Shown here in pieces: positions 55,943 through 64,000 of a stretch of DNA of 64,000 nt. Origin of the DNA: Butyrivibrio sp. FCS014 (GTDB taxonomy: Bacteria > Bacillota > Clostridia > Lachnospirales > Lachnospiraceae). Numbering within the stretch: the first letter of the stretch is position 1; each line of letters begins with the position of its first letter. Position numbers and translations under genes: made by a program. The notes under the pieces are model-generated. The model had not been told where the DNA came from and ran no database searches. It worked only from the letters and a program-made list of their open reading frames with translations. The stretch lies in assembly GCF_000526935.1 (NCBI RefSeq), contig NZ_JAHA01000013.1, positions 119,319-183,318 on the forward strand. Reading direction: 5' to 3'.

Positions 55943-57163
55943 ATGAATGCAGATCAGAAAAAAGATGCGTATTATGAGAGCAGTACAGTCATTTTTCCGC
56001 TTCAGATAAATAAAAAGGGTGAAGACCTGTGGAATAATATGGAGGAACTGAATGACGGAATAAAAGAAGCATTATCATCATTTACAATGGACCGGGAGTT
56101 TACCTGGAAAAGAATTGTAGATGATAATGATAAAGCACTTAAGAATTCGAATCACCATGCAATTGCCAGGTCCAATGCGTTTGAAAATAAATTAAATTTA
56201 GAATCCTATGACGAGGCTTTTACACCGGAAGTGGTTGATGCGTTATATAGCAGTAATAATACAGTTTTGCATTATATAGCGCAGTGTGGAGAAACAACTG
56301 CTATAGACAGAAATGTATTGGGTATAGCAAAAGTTGGTAACAGGCTGAGAATATTGCCCTGTTCCGGAAAGGAAGAAATTTTATTCGAAGTAAGGAAGAT
56401 TCGTCTGGCTGCTACCATTTTTGGCACCTGTTTGATGATACTGGAACTGCATCAAAATAACAGTGAGAAGAATATAGATATAAATGAAGATTATTGGGAT
56501 ATAGGGGCTATATGCGAATCACTGGGTGTTATTAAATCAAATAAAAAAATGCGCGTGCTGTATCCGACAAAATGTCATTCCTATATGGCTGGTTTAGTAT
56601 GGAGAAACGACATTACTACGCCCCTGATGGAATTCGGGAGAACAAGCATACGAAAAACAGTGCCGCTCTGCAGCCGGGAAATGATGAATAAAGATATTGA
56701 ACGTTTTTTTGGAAAAACATTCGAGTGCTTTTGGATAGGAATTCTTCAAAAGACAGTGGCAATGTACATTTCTTCATGGGCGGGTTCAAAGAAGGTATCA
56801 AACCGTGAATTTAACAGCGTATATGAGGCTTATGTAACATTTGACAATCAGGTTAATTTCCTGGAGGTTTCATTCAATGCTGAAATTCAGCAGGAATACG
56901 AGGCCATAAAGGGCAATATGAGTATTGAAGATACTGTTGAGAAACTGATAAGACAGATAGATGCTCTTCATTCAATTAATTTAAATAAGCAGGATGAAAA
57001 GAGAAATATTATTTTGGCATTTATTACAGTGCTGAGTTTGGTCACAGGATGCATGCAAGTTACGGAATCCTTTGGACCCACTCCCAATATTGCAGCCAAT
57101 ATCATTGCGGGCGCCGCTTCATTGATCATAGGATTAGTGCTCTTTTTCTGTTTTGTGAAATAG
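55943..57163 (+). CDS. AT-rich cassette protein 1 with two C-terminal membrane helices
   Basis: The product is 406 residues from the ATG at 55943, eleven bases after GGGGAGG; an ATG at 55922 precedes the ribosome site and is unlikely. The soluble N-terminal part has no motif I recognise (VIFPLQINKKGEDLW, WRNDITTPLMEFGRTSIRKTVPLCSREM). Two hydrophobic segments at the very C-terminus (IILAFITVLSLVTGC, NIIAGAASLIIGLVLFFCFV) form a hairpin anchor. Codon use is clearly more AT-rich than neighbours. It pairs with the HEPN-like gene next to it. A membrane effector or sensor is possible. Confidence 0.6.
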   Translation: MNADQKKDAYYESSTVIFPLQINKKGEDLWNNMEELNDGIKEALSSFTMDREFTWKRIVDDNDKALKNSNHHAIARSNAFENKLNLESYDEAFTPEVVDALYSSNNTVLHYIAQCGETTAIDRNVLGIAKVGNRLRILPCSGKEEILFEVRKIRLAATIFGTCLMILELHQNNSEKNIDINEDYWDIGAICESLGVIKSNKKMRVLYPTKCHSYMAGLVWRNDITTPLMEFGRTSIRKTVPLCSREMMNKDIERFFGKTFECFWIGILQKTVAMYISSWAGSKKVSNREFNSVYEAYVTFDNQVNFLEVSFNAEIQQEYEAIKGNMSIEDTVEKLIRQIDALHSINLNKQDEKRNIILAFITVLSLVTGCMQVTESFGPTPNIAANIIAGAASLIIGLVLFFCFVK

Positions 57164-57191
57164 AAGAATATGAACAGAAAGGATATAAATT

Positions 57192-59603
57192 ATGGATAAG
57201 AATTATTTGTATAAAAAAGCAGGGGAATTCGATTCGGATAATAATAAAACAGAAGAACTGGCCACATTTTTAAGGATGTATATTAGCGAATTCGCACAGA
57301 AGAAATTACCTGTGATTGCCTTAAAACAAAGTATAGAGGGACTGAGCGATTATTTTATCAAAATTGAACTGATGCGTAGGGAAAATGAAATCCAGATTAT
57401 TAAGGATTTTGTTTTAATAGAGAAATTCTATTGGTCCATAGATTTGATTCATGAAAAAGTCCCCGGTATAGATATAGCGCAGCTTGATAGTTATGTTAAG
57501 ATCCTTGATTGCATGGAAAGTAATCAATTGCTTGAGCGTATTGTCAGATACACAAAGTATGAAAGATATCGCATTTCTTCGGAAATGGATTTGATGAAAT
57601 ACGAGCATTTCTCTGTTCCTAAATACAAGAAAACTGAAGTTGAAGAAGTAAAAACCATTGAGGACATCGTGATGGTGACAATGGCCAAACTTTCCTGTGC
57701 CTATTGGAATATAATAGAAACCCCCGAAAGAAAAGAGGATATAAAAAGGACCACTTTCGAATATGCAGATTTAGTGAATGATCTGCTTCACGAAAGATAT
57801 AAAGGCAGTGATTTGAATGAATACCTTGTTGGTGTTGATAGTGCTGTGCAGAACAGGAAGTATGCTGAAATATCTGCTGTGATATATTCGCCTGAGAGTA
57901 TCTTTGTGATCATGAATAATTACCGTATGGCGAAGGAAGATGATAAGGATACTGCCAGAACTTTATTGCTGAAAATCTCATATCTGCAAAGTGAATTTAT
58001 ATTTGGAAAGAAAAGCCGTTCCAATCTGAGTGATACAATTGACGAAGATGATTATTGCGAGGGTATTTGTCAAACCCTGGATAATTATATAGATAGTCTG
58101 GGTTCTGAAAGAACGGTAATTCCTGCAATTCCTTTTTATAATCTTAGTTACTTTGCAAGCAGGGTTGGAAAGGATGACAGAGACGAAGCGAGGCTTATTG
58201 TCGGCATAGACCATATCAATGATGTTGCATTGTACGGCAAAAGTGATGCTGGCTTTGATCTGTTCGTTGATGAAGTGCTGGCTTCTGTTGCAGAAAACCG
58301 TCTAAATGAAGGGAAGTCAATTAATTCGGAATATGACACAGATGTATATGCGGCTGTTCAACAGATTCTTGGCTGGAGTTATCCGGATGGTGTTGCACAG
58401 TTCATGAATGAATATAGAAACAACGAAGACTCAAGATATGAGGAAATAAGTTGTACGGTGAAATACTATCTTCTGGGAATCTATCTAAGAACACTCTATA
58501 TGCTTGCAGATTCCATAGAAGGACATGATGGAGCGTACCCGTTTAGAGTATATAGAGATAGAATCCAAAGTTTAATATTTAATAATCGATCCTACGGTAA
58601 AGCAAGCAGCATCTTCTCTCGGTACAGCTTTGAAAATATGAATATGGTAGAAGAAAAAGCCTATTCTAATCTTAAGAATGAAATGCTGATGACTTTAGAT
58701 GCAGCGTTGGAGAATATTGAATCATATGATGAAGTGATCAATCTGGATTTCAAGAGTAGTTTTACTGAATATTTCCTGTGGCTTGGAAGCGATGATTATT
58801 TTTTGAACATGGTAGAAACGGTGTATCAAAAAATAAGAAAAAGTATTGAACTGTTTGTCAGACCTGAGCCTCGATATAGGGATTTATTTAATGATCTGAT
58901 CAAGCAATATGATGACCAAATGAAAAAGGTTGAGATAAAGGTCAATACCTACATGAGAGATGATTCACTGCAGGTTTTGGAGAAAGTCAAAAAATCCATA
59001 TCCGGTATTGCAACCGGCGAATTCCTGTATCAGCGATATATTGTCAGGGATGATATTCCTCAGATGGATTACAGTTGTATAGCGTTAGAGTATTACACGG
59101 CATTGGAACTGCTTGTAAATACTATCTTTTATGCCCCCTATCGCCAGATGGTATTAAAACCAAAATGCGATTCGATCAGTGGGGACAATTTAGATGATGA
59201 ATTAAGGGGCTATATCGGTAGCTCTAAAGCAGCGTATATTACCGGACGGGGAAAAGAACCAAAAGAGAGCCTGGAACTTGGTACGATTTCAAATCTGTAT
59301 ATTAATCTGTTAAGGAAAAATGGCAGTGTTGATCCTAAAGCTGCTGAACTGGCGTATTATTTAGACGCTTTGGGGCTGGATAAAGTCCTGGTGCGCGAAA
59401 TATTTAAGGAAATAAACAAGATAAAAGATCTGCGAAATGAGGCTGCACATGGTGGCGAAATACTGCCATATGAAAAAGCAAAAAAGGCTCAAGACGTAGT
59501 GTATATCCATTCTCCGAATCCTGATCCGACAATTGATATTGATGCTAAATCTCTGGCAGCAGCATGTCATAATATGGTAGGAAAAATATACAATCTGTTT
59601 TAA
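57192..59603 (+). CDS. AT-rich cassette protein 2 with C-terminal HEPN-like RNEAAH motif
   Basis: The product is 803 residues, predicted almost entirely helical. A C-terminal region reads YYTALELLVN ... KIKDLRNEAAHGG. R748-x4-H753 fits the R-x4-6-H motif of HEPN domains, which include many RNase effectors of phage-defence and toxin systems. The first 700 residues show no family I know. The ribosome site is a weak AGAAAGGAT. It shares the AT-rich composition of the preceding gene and is probably part of the same acquired cassette. Confidence 0.62.
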   Translation: MDKNYLYKKAGEFDSDNNKTEELATFLRMYISEFAQKKLPVIALKQSIEGLSDYFIKIELMRRENEIQIIKDFVLIEKFYWSIDLIHEKVPGIDIAQLDSYVKILDCMESNQLLERIVRYTKYERYRISSEMDLMKYEHFSVPKYKKTEVEEVKTIEDIVMVTMAKLSCAYWNIIETPERKEDIKRTTFEYADLVNDLLHERYKGSDLNEYLVGVDSAVQNRKYAEISAVIYSPESIFVIMNNYRMAKEDDKDTARTLLLKISYLQSEFIFGKKSRSNLSDTIDEDDYCEGICQTLDNYIDSLGSERTVIPAIPFYNLSYFASRVGKDDRDEARLIVGIDHINDVALYGKSDAGFDLFVDEVLASVAENRLNEGKSINSEYDTDVYAAVQQILGWSYPDGVAQFMNEYRNNEDSRYEEISCTVKYYLLGIYLRTLYMLADSIEGHDGAYPFRVYRDRIQSLIFNNRSYGKASSIFSRYSFENMNMVEEKAYSNLKNEMLMTLDAALENIESYDEVINLDFKSSFTEYFLWLGSDDYFLNMVETVYQKIRKSIELFVRPEPRYRDLFNDLIKQYDDQMKKVEIKVNTYMRDDSLQVLEKVKKSISGIATGEFLYQRYIVRDDIPQMDYSCIALEYYTALELLVNTIFYAPYRQMVLKPKCDSISGDNLDDELRGYIGSSKAAYITGRGKEPKESLELGTISNLYINLLRKNGSVDPKAAELAYYLDALGLDKVLVREIFKEINKIKDLRNEAAHGGEILPYEKAKKAQDVVYIHSPNPDPTIDIDAKSLAAACHNMVGKIYNLF

Positions 59604-59655
59604 GAGAAAGAGTTTTTGTAACGTAGTAATCTAGCTTTTAGGGAGTTTTATATCT

Positions 59656-61515
59656 ATGGATTTCAAACTTCACTCAGAATACAAACCTACAGGCGATCAG
59701 CCCAAGGCAATACAGGACCTCGTGGAGGGCTTCAAAGCGGGAAACCAGTTTGAGACTCTGCTGGGTGTTACCGGCTCAGGTAAGACCTTTACCATGGCCA
59801 ATGTAATTCAGGCCCTCAATAAGCCCACCCTGATCATCAGCCACAACAAAACTCTGGCAGGTCAGCTCTACGGAGAGATGAAGGAGTTCTTTCCTGAAAA
59901 CGCCGTGGAATACTTTGTGTCATATTACGATTACTATCAGCCAGAGGCCTATGTACCCCAGACTGATACCTACATCGCCAAGGATTCGTCCATAAACGAT
60001 GAGATAGATAAACTCCGGCTTTCAGCCACAGCCTCTTTGGCGGAGCGCAATGATGTCATTGTTGTGGCTTCGGTTTCCTGCATCTACGGTCTGGGCAGCC
60101 CGGACGAATTCAAGGGAATGTCCATATCCCTTCGTCCCGGCATGGAGAAGGACAGGGATCAGCTGATAAAAGAGCTGGTGGCTATCCAGTACGACAGAAA
60201 CGATATGGAGCTTGGCAGATGTAACTTCAGGGTTCGTGGAGACACTGTGGAGGTATTCCCTGCCAACGCAGATGACTACCTCATAAGGGTGGAATTCTTC
60301 GGAGATGAGATAGACAGGATAACCCAGATAGAGCCTGTTACAGCCAAGGTTAAATCTGAGCTTACCCATGTAATGATATACCCGGCCTCCCACTATGTTG
60401 TTCCACAGGAGAAGATAAATCTTGCCTGCGACAATATAGAAAAAGAGCTGGAGGAGCAGATCAAGTTCTTCAAGGGAGAGGACAGGCTTATAGAGGCCCA
60501 GAGGATATCCGAGCGTACCAACTTTGATGTTGAGATGATGAGAGAGACCGGCTTCTGCTCAGGAATTGAGAATTACTCAAGACACCTGAACTTTTCAAAG
60601 CCCGGTGAGCCGCCGCTGACTCTTTTGGACTTCTTTGACAGGGATTTCCTTATTATAGTAGACGAGTCCCATATGACCATCCCTCAGATAGGCGCCATGT
60701 ACCACGGCGACAGGAACAGAAAGCTGACCCTTGTTGACTACGGGTTCAGACTGCCTTCCGCCCTGGACAACAGGCCCCTTAACTTTGAGGAGTTTGAGAA
60801 TCACATAGATCAGATGCTGTTCTGTTCCGCAACTCCCGGCAAGTACGAGGAGGAGCATGAACTTTTAAGAACAGAGCAGGTTATAAGGCCGACAGGCCTT
60901 TTGGATCCGGAAGTGGACGTAAGGCCGGTTGAGGGACAGATCGATGACCTCATTGCTGAGATCCGCAAGGAAGTGGACAAGAAGAACAAGGTTCTTGTCA
61001 CCACCCTTACCAAGAGGATGGCAGAGGATCTGACCCAGTATCTGGCTGAGTCCGGCATCAGAGTCAAGTACCTTCACTCGGATATTGATACTCTGGAGAG
61101 GTCAGAGATCATCAGGGATATGAGACTAGATGTGTTTGACGTGCTGGTTGGTATCAACCTTCTAAGAGAGGGTCTGGACATTCCCGAGATCTCTCTGGTG
61201 GCCATTATCGATGCGGACAAGGAGGGCTTCCTTCGTTCCGAGACATCCCTTATCCAGACCATCGGAAGAGCCGCACGAAATGCTGAAGGCCGTGTTATAA
61301 TGTATGCCGACAATATGACGGATTCCATGAAAAAAGCCATCGATGAGACCAAACGTCGTCGCAGCATTCAGGAGAAGTACAACGAGGAGCACGGCATAAC
61401 TCCTCAGACCATCAAGAAGGCTGTAAGAGATCTTATTGCGGTGACCAAGGCCATCGCCAAGGAAGAAGTCAAGTTTGAGAAGGATCCTGAGGTCCATGAG
61501 TGCAGAAGAACTTGA
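59656..61515 (+). CDS. uvrB: Excinuclease ABC subunit UvrB, reading frame broken near the 3' end
   Basis: The reading frame gives 619 residues with [10 protein letters not shown], the [10 protein letters not shown] beta-hairpin, DESH and the helicase motifs (QTIGRAARN), clearly UvrB. It ends [11 protein letters not shown] instead of KDPESMS plus the UVR domain. Removing one G at 61491-61492 restores the frame into a normal UVR domain ending at 61648, so full length would be about 660 residues. The extra base is probably a sequencing error, like those in uvrA just downstream. Confidence 0.95.
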   Translation: MDFKLHSEYKPTGDQPKAIQDLVEGFKAGNQFETLLGVTGSGKTFTMANVIQALNKPTLIISHNKTLAGQLYGEMKEFFPENAVEYFVSYYDYYQPEAYVPQTDTYIAKDSSINDEIDKLRLSATASLAERNDVIVVASVSCIYGLGSPDEFKGMSISLRPGMEKDRDQLIKELVAIQYDRNDMELGRCNFRVRGDTVEVFPANADDYLIRVEFFGDEIDRITQIEPVTAKVKSELTHVMIYPASHYVVPQEKINLACDNIEKELEEQIKFFKGEDRLIEAQRISERTNFDVEMMRETGFCSGIENYSRHLNFSKPGEPPLTLLDFFDRDFLIIVDESHMTIPQIGAMYHGDRNRKLTLVDYGFRLPSALDNRPLNFEEFENHIDQMLFCSATPGKYEEEHELLRTEQVIRPTGLLDPEVDVRPVEGQIDDLIAEIRKEVDKKNKVLVTTLTKRMAEDLTQYLAESGIRVKYLHSDIDTLERSEIIRDMRLDVFDVLVGINLLREGLDIPEISLVAIIDADKEGFLRSETSLIQTIGRAARNAEGRVIMYADNMTDSMKKAIDETKRRRSIQEKYNEEHGITPQTIKKAVRDLIAVTKAIAKEEVKFEKDPEVHECRRT

Positions 61516-61648
61516 GAAACTCATCGGCCAGGTTCAGAAGAAGATGAAAAGAGCTGCTGCGGAGCTGGATTTCGAGAATGCCGCCATGCTTCGTGACCAG
61601 TTGATAGACCTTAAGAAGATATACAATGATTTGACCTCCGGTAAATAA
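61496..61648 (+). other. Out-of-frame UVR domain of UvrB
   Basis: In a shifted frame this segment encodes [18 protein letters not shown]... through RAAAELDFENAAMLRDQL, the C-terminal UVR domain that contacts UvrA/UvrC. It belongs to uvrB and is not a separate gene. Confidence 0.88.
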
Positions 61649-61695
61649 AAATGGCGGGATGGGTGATATTTCTTTTGCCCCAAAGGAGAATGAGA

Positions 61696-64000
61696 ATGGC
61701 TGATAACAGCAGAATGACCAAGAAGAACACCACCACAAAGAGGATACTTCCTTCTGATATACATGACTATATCAGGGGTGCGAGGTGCCAACGAACACAA
61801 CCTCAAGAATGTTAAGGTGAAGATTCCCAGGGAGACACTTACCGTATTTACCGGTCTGTCCGGCTCCGGCAAATCTTCCCTTGCTTTCGATACCATTTTT
61901 TGCAGAGGGACAGAGAAGGTATATGGAATCTCTTTCCTCCTATGCAAGAATGTTCCTGGGACAGATGGACAAGCCCAATGTGGAGGCCCATTGAGGGACT
62001 TTCCCCAACGATCTCCATAGATCAGAAGTTCACCAACAAAAACCCCAGGTCCACAGTGGGAACCGTGGACGGAGATCTATGACCACTTCAGGCTTCTTTA
62101 TGCCAGGATCGGTATTCCTCATTGCCCCAACTGCGGGCAGGGAGATCAGAAGACAGACCGTTGACGAGATGTGCGATCAGATCATGGCTCTTGGCGACGG
62201 CACCAAGCTGCAGATTCTTGCGCCTGTTGTCCGCGGCAAAAAGGGTGAGCATCAGAAAACCCTGGACAGAGCTAAGCGCGCAGGCTATGTGAGGGCCAGG
62301 ATTGACGGAAGCCAGTACGAGATCACCGAAGAGGAGATCAAGCTGGACAAGAACATCAAGCACAGCATCGAGATCATCGTAGACAGAATCGTAGTTTCGC
62401 GACGACAACGAGAACCTCAGGAGAAGACTTACGGATTCCATAGAGAATGCCCTTCAGCTGGCTGATGGCCTGCTCCTTGTTGACGTTGTCGATGGAAAAG
62501 AGCTGAGTTTTTCCCAGAACTTCGCCTGCCCCGATTGCGGAATAAGTATCCCTGAGATCGAGCCAGAAGCTTCTCCTTCAATAACCCCTTCGGAGCCTGC
62601 CCGGATTGTCTGGGTCTTGGCTACAAGATTGGAGTTTGGACGATGAGCTTATGATCCCTGACAGGAGCCTTTCCATAAATGACGGTTGTATCGTGGTTAT
62701 GGGCTGGCAGTCAGCCAACAAGGACTCGAGCTTCAGTAATGCTGTTTTAAGAGCCCTTGCTAAAGAGTATAAATTCAGCCTGGATACACCCTTTGAGGAA
62801 CTGCCTCAGAAGGTACAGGATGTTCTTATCCACGGCGCTGACAGAACAGTAAATGTGCATTATAAGGGACAGCGCGGTGAGGGTGACTACCCCATCAAAT
62901 TTGACGGTCTTATCAAGAACGTTGAGCAGCGCTACCGTGAGACCTTCTCGGAGACAGCCAAGGCCGAGTATGAGGAGTACATGAGGATCACTCCCTGTGC
63001 TCTTTGCGGCGGACAGAGGCTTAAGAAGGAATCACTGGCTGTTACCGTAGACAATAAGAATATATATGAGATCACCTCAATGTCCATAGATGAGCTCCAG
63101 ACCTATCTGGAGAACTTAAAGCTCACTGAGCAGCAGGAGCTTATCGGTGCTCAGGTCCTTAAGGAGATCCGTGCAAGGGTGGGATTCCTTGTGGATGTGG
63201 GGACTGGATTATCTGTCTCTTTCCCGTGCCACCGGAACTCTGTCGGGCGGCGAGGCTCAGCGAATCAGGCTTGCAACCCAGATCGGTTCAGGCCTTTGCG
63301 GAGTGTGCTATATCCTTGATGAGCCCAGTATCGGCCTGCATCAGAGGGACAACGACAAGCTTCTCAATACACTGAAGAACTTAAGAGACCTCGGTAATAC
63401 TCTTATCGTGGTTGAGCACGACGAGGATACCATGAGGGCTGCGGACTATATCGTTGATGTCGGCCCCGGCGCCGGATCCCACGGCGGCAAGATCGTGGCC
63501 TGCGGAACCGCAGAAGACATCATGAAGGTAAAAGAGTCTGTGACAGGGCAGTACCTTTCCGGCAAGCTCAAGATACCGGTACCTGCCACAAGAAGGCAGC
63601 CCAAGGGATGGCTTAAGATCCTGGGAGCTCAGGAAAACAACCTCAAGAATATAGATATTGATGTGCCTATCGGAGTTATGACCATTGTCACAGGTGTGTC
63701 CGGCTCCGGAAAGAGCTCTTTTGTCAACGAGATACTTTACAAGCATCTGGCAAGAGATCTCAACAGGGCAAGATGCATCCCCGGCAAGCACAAGGGAATT
63801 GAGGGACTTGACCAGGTGGATAAGGTAATCGCCATTGACCAGTCACCGATTGGAAGAACACCCCGTTCAAACCCTGCGACTTACACCGGTGTGTTTGACA
63901 TGATAAGAGACCTGTTTGCGGGAACCCCCGATGCCAAGGCCAGAGGCTACAAGAAAGGGCAGATTCTCCCTTTAACGTTAAGGGCGGACGCTGTGAAGCC
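61696..64000 (+). pseudogene. uvrA: Excinuclease ABC subunit UvrA, many apparent indels, 3' end outside window
   Basis: The start is the ATG at 61696 behind AAAGGAG. Stitching the frames gives a normal Uvr[100 protein letters not shown] and a second [15 protein letters not shown]. Frame breaks occur near 61778, 61900, 61988, 62067, 62141, 62396, 62574, 62630, 62636, 63200, 63958 and 63969. All but one (62574) are one extra base in a run. The protein is otherwise conserved, so sequencing error is more likely than decay. Confidence 0.9.

Noticed and set aside
61763..62465. Several short independent genes
   Set aside because: Each is a frame fragment of uvrA; joined across single-base indels they give one continuous UvrA sequence.

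Overview
The window looks like a chromosomal segment of a Lachnospiraceae-type Clostridia (Firmicutes). The evidence is the hrcA-grpE-dnaK-dnaJ operon with a perfect CIRCE operator, a cysteine desulfurase-thiI pair, an ireB-ruvX-DUF1292-mltG-trmR-trhP order close to that of Bacillus subtilis, a type III glutamine synthetase, FtsEX beside a PcsB-like hydrolase, frequent TTG starts behind strong Shine-Dalgarno sites, and a flagellar sigma-D promoter in front of a YjfB-type motility protein. A Butyrivibrio-like genus is a guess only.

Region 1 (1-12318) is the most unusual part. It encodes a candidate non-canonical type VII-like secretion locus. It has a two-helix membrane protein (cut by the window edge), a 1442-residue membrane protein ending in a zinc ribbon and a HELTH metallopeptidase motif, and a 1191-residue FtsK/EssC-like ATPase without FHA domains or membrane helices. 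Two families of small helical proteins follow, in A-B pairs. The B family (EGV, GPH, CxEPA motifs in ungapped register) also forms the N-terminus of a papain-fold toxin. It appears to have been, or still is, joined to an ADP-ribosyltransferase toxin across a -1 frame change that lies on a GGGAAAC heptamer. Each toxin is followed by a small immunity candidate.

Region 2 (12323-19359) is an accessory string of co-directional genes: a CASTOR/POLLUX-like channel, a protein made of five exact 19-residue repeats, a metallo-beta-lactamase-fold protein with a Pro/Glu linker and an unknown C-terminal domain, a single-pass protein, an internally duplicated membrane protein, and a membrane-anchored propeller-like protein. 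A terminator closes it.

Region 3 (19360-46028) is conserved core: heat-shock operon, prmA, rsmE, s4U synthesis genes, a convergent HPr-like gene, mtaB, the ireB-to-trhP block with RNase J, glnN, tRNA-Gln(CUG), acyl-ACP thioesterase, a CvfB-like S1 protein, the YjfB-like gene, a PucR/CdaR-type regulator, and a cell-wall block (ftsE, ftsX, a LytM-domain hydrolase, an S41 protease).

Region 4 (46177-59603) is again accessory: PP2C phosphatase, Ser/Thr kinase, small membrane protein, a split ABCG-like exporter, a large coiled-coil surface protein on the minus strand, a tandem-TIR/Sel1/zinc protein, and an AT-rich two-gene cassette ending in a HEPN-like RNEAAH motif that may be a defence module.

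Region 5 (59656-64000) is uvrB-uvrA. From about 61490 onward the reading frames break about thirteen times, almost always by one extra base in a short homopolymer. This looks like poor sequence quality near a contig end rather than gene decay.
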